A DNA stretch of 64,000 nt from Catenuloplanes niger (GTDB taxonomy: Bacteria > Actinomycetota > Actinomycetes > Mycobacteriales > Micromonosporaceae): contig NZ_JAVDYC010000001.1 of assembly GCF_031458255.1 (NCBI RefSeq), positions 9,573,501 through 9,637,500 on the forward strand, read 5' to 3'. The notes beneath the pieces are model-generated. The model was not told where the DNA came from, did no database searches, and saw only the letters and a list, made by a program, of their open reading frames with translations. The first letter of the stretch is position 1; each line of letters begins with the position of its first letter. Positions 1-10,607 of this stretch are shown here, one piece after another. A program made the position numbers and the translations under genes.

Positions 1-268
1 GTCCCATGGCCGCAGACCTTAGAACACAGGTACGACAAGAATCCGGCGTGCGGACGATCATCGATCCGGCGGAGCGGGGCGGCGCCACCGCGGCCCCGGT
101 GCCGGGGAAGTGGCCACGGCGGGGAGCCGCGCCGGGTGCGCGGCGTGGCGCGCGCCGCGGACCCGGTCACGGCGAGAGGCCGCGGCCACCGAGCCGTCGC
201 GCGACCGGACCGCGAAGCGCCCTCGCCGGTGCGCGCGGGACGCGCGTACCGGCGGATGGGGTGGATCC

Positions 269-2379
<2,111 letters not shown>

Positions 2380-2383
<4 letters not shown>

Positions 2384-4452
2384 CCTCCGATCCGCTCGAC
2401 GGTGAAGATGTGGGCGGGGTTGAAGATCGGGTCGAGCCGGACCGCGTTGCCGGACGCGCCCCACACGTGGTTGGAGCCGCTGAGCAGGTCGTGCACCCTG
2501 ATCCGGTCTCCCCAGGCCAGGCCCAGCGACGGCATGTCCAGGTCCACGGTCGCCCACTGCACGCCCGCCGGGTCGAACGAGCAGGCGACGAGGATCGTGT
2601 TCGCGGAGTCCGGGTCCTTCTTCGACCACACCAGGACGGCCGGGTTGTCGCAGTGGTGGAAGCGCAGGTTCCGCAGCCAGTGCAGGGCCGGGTTCTGCTT
2701 CCGGATGTCGTTGAGCCGGGTGAGGAACCCCTTGAGCGAGCGGCCCTCGATCTCCGCCCGCTCCCAGTCCCGCGGCCGCAGCTCGAACTTCTCGTTGTCG
2801 AGATACTCCTCCGCGCCCGGCCGCGGCTCGTGCTCGAACAGCTCGTACCCGCTGTAGAGGCCCCACGACGGCGACAGCATGCTGGCCAGCACCGCGCGGA
2901 TCTTGAACATCGGCGGGCCGCCGTGCTGCAGCGACTCGTGCAGGATGTCCGGCGTGTTCGGCCAGAAGTTCGGCGTCATGTAGTGCGCGGACGCGACCAG
3001 CTCCACGCAGTAATCGCGCATCTCGTGCGCGCTGGTCCGCCAGGTGAAGTACGTGTACGACTGGGTGAAGCCGATCTTGCCGAGCCCGTGCATGATGGCC
3101 GGCCGGGTAAACGCCTCGGCCAGGAAGATCACGTCCGGGTCGGTCTTCTTGACCTCGCCGATCAGCCAGTGCCAGAAGTCCAGCGGCTTCGTGTGCGGGT
3201 TGTCGACCCGGAACGCGCGGATGCCCTCGCCCATCCAGTGCCGGACGATCCGCAGCATCTCCGCGCGGATCCCGGCCGGGTCGTTGTCGAAGTTGAGCGG
3301 GTAGATGTCCTGGTACTTCTTCGGCGGGTTCTCCGCGTACGCGATCGTGCCGTCCGCGCGGTGGGTGAACCACTCCGGGTGCTCGGTGACCCACGGGTGG
3401 TCCGGCGAGCACTGCAGCGCCAGGTCCATCGCCACCTCGACACCCAGCTCGTTCGCGGTCGCGACGAACTCCCGGAAGTCCGCGGCCGTGCCCAGGTCCG
3501 GGTGGATGGCGTCGTGGCCGCCCTCCTCCGCGCCGATCGCCCACGGCGAGCCGACGTCCTCCGCCCGCGCCATCAGCGAGTTGTTGCGCCCCTTGCGCCA
3601 GGTGCGGCCGATCGGGTGGATCGGCGGCAGGTAGAGCACGTCGAAGCCCATCTCCGCGACCGCGGGCAGCCGCTTCGCCGCGGTCTGGAACGTGCCGGAC
3701 CGGTGCGGCAGCACCGCGCCCTCGGAGCGCGGGAAGAACTCGTACCACGAGCTGAAGAGCGCCTTACGGCGATCGACCCAGACTCGGTACGTCTCGGAGG
3801 CCGTGGTGTAGCGGCGGATCGGCTTGTCCCACAGCAGATCCTCCAGCTGCAGCGCCGGAGTGGTCCGCTCGACCAGCGACAGGTCCTCGTCGCGCAGCGC
3901 CTCGGCCGCCGCGAAGATCCGGGCCCGCTCCGCCCGCGGCGTGGGCATGACCGCCTCGGGGATCTCGCCGGACTCGGTGATCACCGAGCCGCGGCCGTAC
4001 GCGTACCCCCGGTCGGTCAGCTGGATGCCGGCCCGGCTGTCCGCGTTCAGCGGCAGGTTCCGCGCGGCCTCGGACAGCAGCGCCGCGCCCTCGGCCAGGT
4101 CGTTGGCCAGGTCGGCGAGGCCCTGCCCGGCCGCGAGCTTCTTGGTGACCGCGTTGTGCCAGGTGAGGTACGGGTCGTCGAACGCCTCGATCCGGAACGT
4201 CCACTCCCCCGGCGCGTCGGGCCGGACGAACGCCTCCCAGCGGTCCAGCCCGACGCCGAGCGGGCGCATCCGGGTGAACGGGCGGTCGGCACCGTCCGGC
4301 CCCTGCCACACGACGTTCACACCGAGCGCGTGATGGCCCTCCCGGTACGCCGTCACCGTCACCGGCAGCAGCTCACCGACCACGGCCTTCGCCGGATAAC
4401 GTCCCCCGTCCACGGTGGGGGCGACCTCTTCGATCGGGAATCGTCCGGTCAC
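2380..4452 (-). CDS. glgE: Alpha-1,4-glucan:maltose-1-phosphate maltosyltransferase GlgE
   Basis: GlgE (GH13_3) transfers maltosyl units from alpha-maltose-1-phosphate to the non-reducing end of alpha-glucan. The 690-aa protein has the N-terminal beta-sandwich region with [11 protein letters not shown], a helical insert and the catalytic barrel. The nucleophile is D417 in FRVDNPHTK and the general acid E446 in IFLAEAF; these motifs separate GlgE from ordinary amylases. The GTG start is supported by a -10 box TAGGTT (4464-4459 on this strand) exactly 6 nt upstream and the absence of a Shine-Dalgarno, so the message is probably leaderless. It overlaps glgB by 4 bp. Its substrate would come from GlgM (7005-8198). 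No treS or maltokinase gene lies in the window. Confidence 0.96.
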
Positions 4453-4497
4453 CCTGCAAACCTAAACCAGGAGAGCCCGAACCGCGCGCCGAGAAGA

Positions 4498-5079
4498 TCA
4501 GCGTTTCCCGATCATGGTCAGTGCGCGCGCCACGACCTGCGCGGTGGCGTCCGCGTCGTAGCCGGGCAGGCTCTCGTCGGTGAACAGGTGCACGCTGCCC
4601 GGATACGTGAACACCTCGCCGTCGTCGGCCTCCTTGACCAGGTCGCGCGCCGCGTCGAGGTCACCCTCGGCCGCGAAGATAGGGTCGTCCGCCATGCCGT
4701 GCACCTGCACCGGCACGCCGCGCGGCCACGGGCCGAACTCGCCGTGCGGCAGGCAGCCCTCCAGCAGCAGCGCGCCGCGGGCGCGGGGCCGGGTCTGGGC
4801 CAGCATCTGCGCGGGCGACACGCCGAGCGAGACACCGGCGTAGACCACGTCCTCGGGCAGCGCGTCCGCGGCCACCCGGCCGCGCTCCGCGATCCGGGAG
4901 AAGCCGACCTCCTGCGCGTAGGCGAGGCCCTCCGGAAGCGTCGCGAACGTCCGGCCCTCGAACAGGTCGGGCAGGTGCACGGTGTGGCCGGCGGCCTCGA
5001 ACCGCGCGGCGAGCGCCCGCACGCCGTCGGTCAGTCCGTGTACGTGGTGGAACAGCACGATCTCGGTCATGCGTCCCAT
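4498..5079 (-). CDS. Dienelactone hydrolase family protein
   Basis: This is a small alpha/beta hydrolase of about 193 aa with the dienelactone hydrolase layout. It starts with the strand TEIVLFHHVHG, has a nucleophile elbow GVSLG in which Ser replaces the Cys of classical dienelactone hydrolases, and ends with a PGSVHLFTDE segment supplying the likely catalytic His. The substrate cannot be read from the sequence. It is divergent from a WYL regulator across a perfect operator at 5090-5114. An imperfect -10 box TAACCG (5091-5086 on this strand) lies 6 nt before the ATG at 5079; the ATG at 5070 (MTEIV) is the alternative start. The regulator next door very probably controls it. Confidence 0.8.
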   Translation of the reverse strand: MGRMTEIVLFHHVHGLTDGVRALAARFEAAGHTVHLPDLFEGRTFATLPEGLAYAQEVGFSRIAERGRVAADALPEDVVYAGVSLGVSPAQMLAQTRPRARGALLLEGCLPHGEFGPWPRGVPVQVHGMADDPIFAAEGDLDAARDLVKEADDGEVFTYPGSVHLFTDESLPGYDADATAQVVARALTMIGKR

Positions 5080-5085
5080 CCTGCA

Positions 5086-5118
5086 CGGTTATCCCGACAC
5101 CGCATGTCGGGATAGCGT
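5086..5118. promoter_or_regulatory. Divergent promoter with a perfect inverted-repeat operator (dlh-like / WYL regulator)
   Basis: TATCCCGACA (5090-5099) and TGTCGGGATA (5105-5114) form perfect 10-bp arms around a 5-bp spacer. The ends of the palindrome run into both -10 boxes: TAACCG for the leftward gene (5091-5086) and TAGCGT for the rightward gene (5113-5118). Each box sits 6 nt from its start codon. A bound dimer would cover both promoters, so autoregulation by the WYL protein is the simplest reading. Confidence 0.75.
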
Positions 5119-5124
5119 TTCGGG

Positions 5125-6081
5125 GTGCGCGCGTCCCGGATGATGTCACTCCTGCTGCACCTCCAGGTGCGCGGGCAGGCCACCGGCGCGGAGCTGGCCC
5201 GGCTGCTGGAGGTCAGCGAGCGCACCGTGCAGCGGGACGCGGAGGCGCTGTCCGCGGCCGGCGTGCCGATCCGGTCGACGCGCGGCCCGGCCGGCGGCTA
5301 CCGGCTGGACGGCGGCTACCGGACCCGGCTGACCGGCATGGGGCTGGACGAGGCCGGCGCGCTGGCGTTCCTCGGGCTGGCCGGGCCGGCGGACGACCTC
5401 GGTCTCGGATCGCTCCTGGAGGGCGCGCGGGTGAAGCTGTGGGCCGGGCTGACCGGCGCGGCGCGCGACCGCGCGATGAGCACCGCGGCCCGGTTCCACC
5501 TCGACCCGGTGCGGTTCTTCGGCACGCCCGAGCCGGTGCCGTGCCTGTCCGCGCTCGCGCGGGCCGTCTGGTCGGACCGCCGCGCCCGGATCGTCTACAC
5601 CGTGCGCTCCGGCGAGACCGCGACCCGCGAGGTCGACCCACTCGGCCTGGTCCTGGCCGCCGGCGTGTGGTACCTGGTCGCGACGCGGGACGGCGCGCGC
5701 CGCACCTACCGGGTGTCCCGCGTCCGGGCCGTCGACGAACTGCCCGCGCCGGTACGCCGCCCGCGCGACTTCGACCTGGCCGAGGCCTGGTCGGCCGCGC
5801 GGGCGGAGCTGGAACGCGAGCGGACCGCGGTCGAGGTCACGCTCCGGATCGCCGGGCACGCGCTCGGCCGCCTCCGGGAGACGCTGCCGGTGCACGGCCA
5901 CGACCGCCTCCCGGCCTCGTGCTCCGGCGACGTGACGGTCACGGTCCCGTACGAGAGCGTCGACTGGGCGTGCACCGCGCTGCTCGGCCTGGGCGCGGCC
6001 GTCGAGGTGCTGGGGCCGCCGCGGGTGCGCGCCCGGATCGCGGCCGAACTACGCGCCGCCGCCGCCCGCTACCCCGCCTAG
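5125..6081 (+). CDS. YafY-type WYL-domain transcriptional regulator
   Basis: This is a DNA-binding regulator of 318 aa. An N-terminal HTH_11-type helix-turn-helix (about residues 15-60, with SERTVQRDAEAL as recognition part and a GGYRLDGGY wing) is followed by a WYL domain (about 140-215, including VLAAGVWYLVA and RTYRVSRV) and a C-terminal WCX-like region. Such proteins usually repress a divergent neighbour and respond to a small ligand. The GTG start lies 6 nt after the -10 box TAGCGT with no Shine-Dalgarno, so the message is probably leaderless. Its TAG stop shares the tetramer CTAG (6078-6081) with the stop of the convergent gene. Confidence 0.88.
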   Translation: MRASRMMSLLLHLQVRGQATGAELARLLEVSERTVQRDAEALSAAGVPIRSTRGPAGGYRLDGGYRTRLTGMGLDEAGALAFLGLAGPADDLGLGSLLEGARVKLWAGLTGAARDRAMSTAARFHLDPVRFFGTPEPVPCLSALARAVWSDRRARIVYTVRSGETATREVDPLGLVLAAGVWYLVATRDGARRTYRVSRVRAVDELPAPVRRPRDFDLAEAWSAARAELERERTAVEVTLRIAGHALGRLRETLPVHGHDRLPASCSGDVTVTVPYESVDWACTALLGLGAAVEVLGPPRVRARIAAELRAAAARYPA

Positions 6082-6971
6082 AAACTCCAGACCGCGTGCT
6101 TGCCGGGCCCGACCGTCAGCGTGGACGTGCCGATCTGCTCCACGTGCCGGGCCACCGGCCGGTTGAGCGCGAACGTCACCTCGCGCAGCCCCGCGTCGGC
6201 CAGCGGGACCGCGTCGAACCGGAGCGTGGTGCCGCCGCGGGTGACCACCGCGCCGCCGCCGGGCAGCTCACGCACCGCGAACCCGCCGGCCCGCAGCAGC
6301 GGCAGCGTCGCGGCCAGGTCGGTCGCGGTCACCGCCAGGTGCACCCCGGTGACGTCCCGCATCAGCTTGGCCGCGTAGTCGTCGGACAGGTACCGCTCGC
6401 GCCCGACGTCGCCCGGGAACGAGGCCGGCTCCACGTTCGCCCGCGGGTCGGCCAGGTACTCCGGCCGGTACTCCATGCCCCAGGCGCCGAACGCGTCGTA
6501 CGTGGTCGTGGTGAACACCGCGTCGAACCACGGCACCGGCACCCCGTCGCCGAAGTCGCGGGTCTGGGTGAACTCGATCGGCGCGGTCAGCCGCGTGATC
6601 ACGGCCGCCAGATCACCGTCCCGCTCGGTGGACACGCCGAGCCCGGCCGCGCCCGGCTGCCCGTCCTGCCCCGGCAGCTCGCCGGCGCCGAACAGCTCCA
6701 GGTAGGTCTGCCGGCCCATCAGGTAACGCCCGGTCCAGGTCACGCCGCCGGCCCCGGTCGCGGTGCGGATCTGGAAATTCGCGAACTCCCGCAGGTACGC
6801 CGAGTCCTCGATCGCGTCGGCCGTCACCGGGTCGACGTTGCCCCAGGCGTGGTTGTAGAACAGCAGCTGCCGGCCGGTGGCCCGGGCCGGTGTGCCGGTC
6901 GCGGTCACGGCGACGACCAGCGCCGCCGTGACCGCGAGAAGTGTGCGCAACGTCCCCCGTAGCGTCGTCAT
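6078..6971 (-). CDS. Secreted protein of unknown function, possible VOC/glyoxalase-like fold
   Basis: This 297-aa protein has a Sec-type signal peptide (Arg near the N-terminus, a hydrophobic stretch LLAVTAALVVAV, cleavage after PARA about residue 31), so it should be exported. The mature part begins LLFYNHAWGNVDP and holds segments such as YLELFGAGEL and VHLAVTATDLAATLPLLRAGGF that look like glyoxalase/VOC repeat strands. I think it belongs to an uncharacterised actinobacterial domain family (DUF5829-like), but I cannot confirm that. The start at 6971 is preferred over an upstream ATG at 6995 because the -10 box TAGGAT (6984-6979) ends 7 nt before it. It follows glgM on the same strand but has its own promoter. 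Confidence 0.6.
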   Translation of the reverse strand: MTTLRGTLRTLLAVTAALVVAVTATGTPARATGRQLLFYNHAWGNVDPVTADAIEDSAYLREFANFQIRTATGAGGVTWTGRYLMGRQTYLELFGAGELPGQDGQPGAAGLGVSTERDGDLAAVITRLTAPIEFTQTRDFGDGVPVPWFDAVFTTTTYDAFGAWGMEYRPEYLADPRANVEPASFPGDVGRERYLSDDYAAKLMRDVTGVHLAVTATDLAATLPLLRAGGFAVRELPGGGAVVTRGGTTLRFDAVPLADAGLREVTFALNRPVARHVEQIGTSTLTVGPGKHAVWSF

Positions 6972-7004
6972 GACCCGGATCCTATGCCGATCCATAGATC
7001 AACA

Positions 7005-8198
7005 TCAGAGCACCGAGCGGTAGACCTCCATCGTCGCCTCGGCGATCGCCGGCCAGGAGAAGTGGTCGACCGCGCGCTGCCGGCCGGCCAGCCCCATGCG
7101 CCGCGCCCGGTCCGGGTCGGTGATCAGCGAGTTGATCGCGGCGGCGAGGTCGGCGACGAAGCGGTCCGGGTCGACCGGCGTGCCGCTGCCGTCCGTGACC
7201 TGCTCGATCGGCACCAGCAGCCCGGTCACGCCGTCGTCGACCACCTCCGGGATGCCGCCGGTCGCGGTCGCCACCACCGCGGTCTCGCAGGCCATCGCCT
7301 CCAGGTTGACGATGCCCATCGGCTCGTAGATGGACGGGCAGACGAACACCGTGCTGTGCGTGAGGACCTGGATGACCTCCGGCTTGGTCACCATCTCCGG
7401 AATCCACACCACGTTGTCCCGGGTGGCGCGCAGCTCGTCGACCAGCGCGGACACCTCGGCCGCGATCTCCGGCGTGTCCGGCGCGCCGGCCAGGAACACC
7501 AGCTGCGCGGCCGGGTCCACCTGCCGGGCCGCGCGCAGCAGGTAGGGCAGGCCCTTCTGCCGGGTGATCCGGCCGACGAACGTCAGCGTCGGCACGCCGG
7601 TCGCGATGCCGAGCCGCTCCAGCACGCCGGTCGCCGGGTCCGGCGCGTACTGCGCGGTGTCGATGCCGTTGTGCACCACCCGGACCCGCGCCGGGTCGAC
7701 GGCCGGATAGGCGGCCAGCACGTCGCGCCGCATGCCGTCGGAGACCGCGATGACCGCGTCCGCCGCCTCCAGCGCGGTCCGCTCCGCCCACGAGGACAGC
7801 GCGTAGCCGCCGCCGAGCTGCTCGGCCTTCCACGGGCGCAACGGCTCCAGGCTGTGCGTGGTCACCACGTGCGGCACGCCGTGCAGCAGTTTGGCCAGGT
7901 GACCGGCCAGGTTCGCGTACCATGTGTGACTGTGCACGAGATCCGTGCCGGCGACGCCGGCCGCGATCGCGAGGTCGACTCCGAGCACCTGGAGCGCCGG
8001 ATTCGCGTCCTTCAGCTCGGAGATGTCGGCGTACGCCGACGCATCGGGACGGGGGTCGCCGAAGCAGTGCACCCGCACCGGCGTCAGCGCGCGCAGCGCC
8101 GCCGCCAGGTACTCCACGTGCACGCCGGCGCCGCCGTAGACGGCAGGCGGGTACTCCCGCGTAAGAAGGTCGACTCTAAACCTGTCTGTGCCCACCAT
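7005..8198 (-). CDS. glgM: GT4 glycosyltransferase, alpha-maltose-1-phosphate synthase GlgM (annotated as glycogen synthase GlgA)
   Basis: A cytoplasmic GT-B glycosyltransferase of 397 aa. The N-terminal Rossmann domain carries YPPAVYGGAGVHVEYLA and the DLVHSHTWYANLAG acceptor region. The C-terminal nucleotide-sugar domain has VGRITRQKGLPYLL and the E-x7-E motif in SIYEPMGIVNLEAMA. The length and the divergent pairing with glgC match mycobacterial Rv1212c, which uses ADP-glucose and glucose-1-phosphate to make maltose-1-phosphate, the GlgE donor. The choice of GlgM over a chain-elongating GlgA is inference from family and from glgE in the window. The -10 box TAGGGT is 6 nt from the GTG at 8195 (codon 2) but only 3 nt from the ATG at 8198, so the true start may be 8195. 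Confidence 0.9.
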   Translation of the reverse strand: MVGTDRFRVDLLTREYPPAVYGGAGVHVEYLAAALRALTPVRVHCFGDPRPDASAYADISELKDANPALQVLGVDLAIAAGVAGTDLVHSHTWYANLAGHLAKLLHGVPHVVTTHSLEPLRPWKAEQLGGGYALSSWAERTALEAADAVIAVSDGMRRDVLAAYPAVDPARVRVVHNGIDTAQYAPDPATGVLERLGIATGVPTLTFVGRITRQKGLPYLLRAARQVDPAAQLVFLAGAPDTPEIAAEVSALVDELRATRDNVVWIPEMVTKPEVIQVLTHSTVFVCPSIYEPMGIVNLEAMACETAVVATATGGIPEVVDDGVTGLLVPIEQVTDGSGTPVDPDRFVADLAAAINSLITDPDRARRMGLAGRQRAVDHFSWPAIAEATMEVYRSVL

Positions 8199-8263
8199 CG
8201 CACCCTAATCAAAGATTGACTCTTCGGCTGGCGGAGCGCACCCGGCCTGGTTAACGTCCTTTT
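8199..8263. promoter_or_regulatory. Divergent leaderless promoters of glgM and glgC
   Basis: The 65-bp gap between glgM and glgC holds TAACGT (8252-8257), which ends 6 nt before the glgC ATG. On the other strand it holds TAGGGT (read leftwards), ending 6 nt before the glgM GTG at 8195. No Shine-Dalgarno and no clear -35 box is visible for either gene. No palindromic operator is evident. Confidence 0.55.
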
Positions 8264-9496
8264 ATGACGCCCAAAGTTCTCGCCATCGTCCTGGCCGGAG
8301 GTGAGGGCAAGCGGCTCATGCCGCTCACCGCCGACCGTGCCAAACCCGGTGTGCCCTTCGGGGGCATCTACCGGCTCATCGACTTCGTCCTGTCGAACCT
8401 GGCCAACGCCGGCTTCCTCAAGATCGTCGTGCTGACCCAGTACAAGTCGCACTCGCTCGACCGGCACATCACCCAGACCTGGCGGATGTCCAACCTGCTC
8501 GGCAACTACGTCACGCCGGTACCGGCGCAGCAGCGGCTGGGCCCCCGCTGGTTCGCCGGCTCGGCCGACGCGATCTACCAGAGCCTGAACCTGATCAACG
8601 ACGAGAATCCCGACTACGTCATCGTCTTCGGCGCGGACCACATCTACCGGATGGACCCGCAGCAAATGCTGCAGGACCACATCGACTCCGGCGCGGACGT
8701 CACCGTGGCCGGCATCCGGCAGCCGCTGTCGATGGCGGACCAGTTCGGGGTGATCGAGGTCGACGAGAGCGGCCGGCGGATCTCCGCGTTCCGGGAGAAG
8801 CCGACGGACGCGATCGGCCTGCCGGACGCCCCCGACGAGATCTACGCGTCGATGGGCAACTACGTGTTCACCACGAAGGCGCTCTGCGAGGCCGTCACCG
8901 CCGACGGGAAGGACCTGGCCAGCAAGCACGACATGGGCGGCAACATCATCCCGAGCTTCGTCGCGCGCGGCACCGCGAACGTCTACGACTTCCGCGACAA
9001 CGTGATCCCCGGATCGACCGAACGGGACCGCGCGTACTGGCGGGACGTGGGCACGCTCGACTCGTACTACGAGGCGAACATGGACCTCATCGCGATCCAC
9101 CCGATCTTCAACCTCTACAACATGAAGTGGCCGATCCTGACCGACCACGCGCCGTACCCGCCGGCCAAGTTCGTGCACGGCTGGGAGGAGCGCATCGGCC
9201 GCGCGGTCGGCTCGATGATCTCGCCCGGCGTGGTCGTCTCCGGCTCACTGGTGGAGAACTCGATCCTCTCCCCCGGCGTCCGCGTCCACTCCTGGGCCAA
9301 CGTCAGCGGCTCCGTCCTGCTCGACGGCGTCGACGTCGGCCGCCACGCGGTGGTCCGCAACGCCATCATCGACAAGAACGTCCGCATCCCGGAAGGCGCG
9401 GAGATCGGCGTCGACCTCGAACGCGACCGCCAGCGTTTCACAGTCTCCGACAACGGCATCGTGGTCATCGGCAAGAACCAGCGCATCGAACGATAA
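8264..9496 (+). CDS. glgC: Glucose-1-phosphate adenylyltransferase GlgC
   Basis: GlgC makes ADP-glucose from ATP and glucose-1-phosphate, the committed step of glycogen synthesis. The 410-aa protein has the nucleotidyltransferase domain with the pyrophosphorylase signature ([13 protein letters not shown], about residues 9-21), substrate-binding stretches FREKPTDA and [15 protein letters not shown], and a C-terminal left-handed beta-helix with repeats such as [14 protein letters not shown]. It is divergent from glgM, and its product feeds GlgM and then GlgE. The ATG lies 6 nt after the -10 box TAACGT, so the message is probably leaderless. The family is allosterically controlled; the effector here cannot be read. 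Confidence 0.97.
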   Translation: MTPKVLAIVLAGGEGKRLMPLTADRAKPGVPFGGIYRLIDFVLSNLANAGFLKIVVLTQYKSHSLDRHITQTWRMSNLLGNYVTPVPAQQRLGPRWFAGSADAIYQSLNLINDENPDYVIVFGADHIYRMDPQQMLQDHIDSGADVTVAGIRQPLSMADQFGVIEVDESGRRISAFREKPTDAIGLPDAPDEIYASMGNYVFTTKALCEAVTADGKDLASKHDMGGNIIPSFVARGTANVYDFRDNVIPGSTERDRAYWRDVGTLDSYYEANMDLIAIHPIFNLYNMKWPILTDHAPYPPAKFVHGWEERIGRAVGSMISPGVVVSGSLVENSILSPGVRVHSWANVSGSVLLDGVDVGRHAVVRNAIIDKNVRIPEGAEIGVDLERDRQRFTVSDNGIVVIGKNQRIER

Positions 9497-9665
9497 AACC
9501 CGTTCAGCGGTACGCGCCGGGCGCGTCCACCGCCTCGGTCGCTTCGCGGTCCGGGCGCTGGACGGCCCGGCGTTCCCGTTCCGGCCCGCTCACCTCCCGC
9601 ACCCCGCCGCCGGGCTGACCCGGCGGTCCCGGCGACCCCGTGCGCATATCGGCCAGACTGGATGC

Positions 9666-10064
9666 ATGGAATCGCATGCCGCCCTGATGACCCGGGCCTT
9701 CGAGACGCTCACCCGCGACGGCGTCGACGCCGCCGCCACCCTGCTGACCGACGACTTCATCGCCAACATCCCCGGCCTGCCCACCCCGCTGCACGGCCGC
9801 GAGGCGTGGGCGGCCGGCGTCCGCCAGATGCTGGCCGCCTTCCCCGACCTGCGCATCACCATCGAGGACACGATCACGCAGGACGACCGGATCGCGGTCC
9901 GGGCCCGCTTCCACGGCACCCACACCGGCCCGTTCCAGGGGATCCCCGCCAGCCACCGCCCGGTCAGCTTCGGCAGCATCGAGATCTACCGCATCCGGGA
10001 CGCCCTGATCGCCGAGGAGTGGGTCTCCCCCGACATGCTCTCCCTGATGCGCCAGATCACCTGA
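9666..10064 (+). CDS. SnoaL-like / ester cyclase family protein
   Basis: A 132-aa single-domain protein of the SnoaL-like alpha+beta barrel (NTF2-like) superfamily. An N-terminal helix pair is followed by DDFIANIPGLPTPLHGREAW and the strands ITIEDTITQDDRIAVRARFHGTHTGPFQGIP and SFGSIEIYRI typical of ester cyclases. The superfamily ranges from polyketide cyclases to proteins of unknown role. With no polyketide genes nearby, a cyclase function is not supported. No Shine-Dalgarno precedes the ATG; CAGACT ends 6 nt before it and is a weak -10 candidate. It stands alone; the 169 bp between it and glgC hold no gene. Confidence 0.75.
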   Translation: MESHAALMTRAFETLTRDGVDAAATLLTDDFIANIPGLPTPLHGREAWAAGVRQMLAAFPDLRITIEDTITQDDRIAVRARFHGTHTGPFQGIPASHRPVSFGSIEIYRIRDALIAEEWVSPDMLSLMRQIT

Positions 10065-10101
10065 ACTCTCAAAACTCCGGCCACACCCGCCACCCGCGCC
10101 G

Positions 10102-10307
10102 GCCGGCACCCCGCCCACTCCGGCGTCGGCCAGCACCCAGCCCTTCGACCGGCACCGCCGGCACCCCGCCAGTCCCACGTCAGCCAGCACCCAGCCCTCC
10201 CCCGCACCGCCGCTACCCCGCCACTCCCGCGTCGGCCAGCACAGAGCCCTCCCCCGCACCGCCGGCACCCCGCCACTCCCGCGTCGGCCGGCACGCGACC
10301 CCGGCCC
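10102..10307. repeat. 52-bp tandem repeat, about four units
   Basis: Units begin at 10102 (a 55-bp variant), 10157, 10209 and 10261 with GCCGGCACCCCGCC or a close variant, and continue through GTCGGCCAGCACCCAGCCC-like sequence. The period is exactly 52 bp for the later units, and the fourth degenerates near 10295. It is not a CRISPR array: there are no spacers. Confidence 0.8.
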
Positions 10308-10310
10308 GGC

Positions 10311-10367
10311 GTCGACGGGCCGGGCCGGGGTCGACGGGCCGGCTCGGCGTCGACGGGCCGGCTCGGC
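10311..10367. repeat. 19-bp tandem repeat, three units
   Basis: GTCGACGGGCCGG recurs at 10311, 10330 and 10349 with an exact 19-bp period, directly abutting the 52-bp array. Confidence 0.8.
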
Positions 10368-10607
10368 GCGCCGGCCGACACCTGGCCCGGAGCCGCGCTG
10401 GCGCTGGTGCCACACCCGAGCCGGCCCGCACTCGCCCCGGCCCCGCCCTTCACCAATTCCGGTCCGGCCCTCCGCCGGATGAACGGCCGGGCACTCCGTG
10501 CCCGAATTTCGGCATATCGCGGGCAGCGTGGGTGCGGGTGCCGTGTCGATGCCGTTCCCGTGGGGCGGGCGAGGCCGCGAAACCGCCACGGCCTCGCCCC
10601 GAGCAGG

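Larger units (their letters stand above)
10065..10607. other. Gene-free GC-rich stretch with tandem repeats
   Basis: These 543 bases between the SnoaL-like gene and the lipoprotein gene show no convincing coding region; the open frames here are low-complexity Arg/Pro/Ala/Gly translations. The left half holds a 52-bp and a 19-bp tandem-repeat array, listed separately. Nothing recognisable was seen in 10370-10607. Confidence 0.6.

Noticed and set aside
1..268. Small open frame at the left edge
   Set aside because: No start signal, low-complexity Arg/Gly/Pro translation, no recognisable motif.
2384..3748. Upstream extension of the glgB frame
   Set aside because: It overlaps glgE out of frame and translates to Arg/Gly/Ala-rich sequence. 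Branching-enzyme sequence begins only at the GTG at 2383.
10102..10367. 52-bp and 19-bp repeats as a CRISPR array
   Set aside because: The units abut with no unique spacers, and there are no cas genes.
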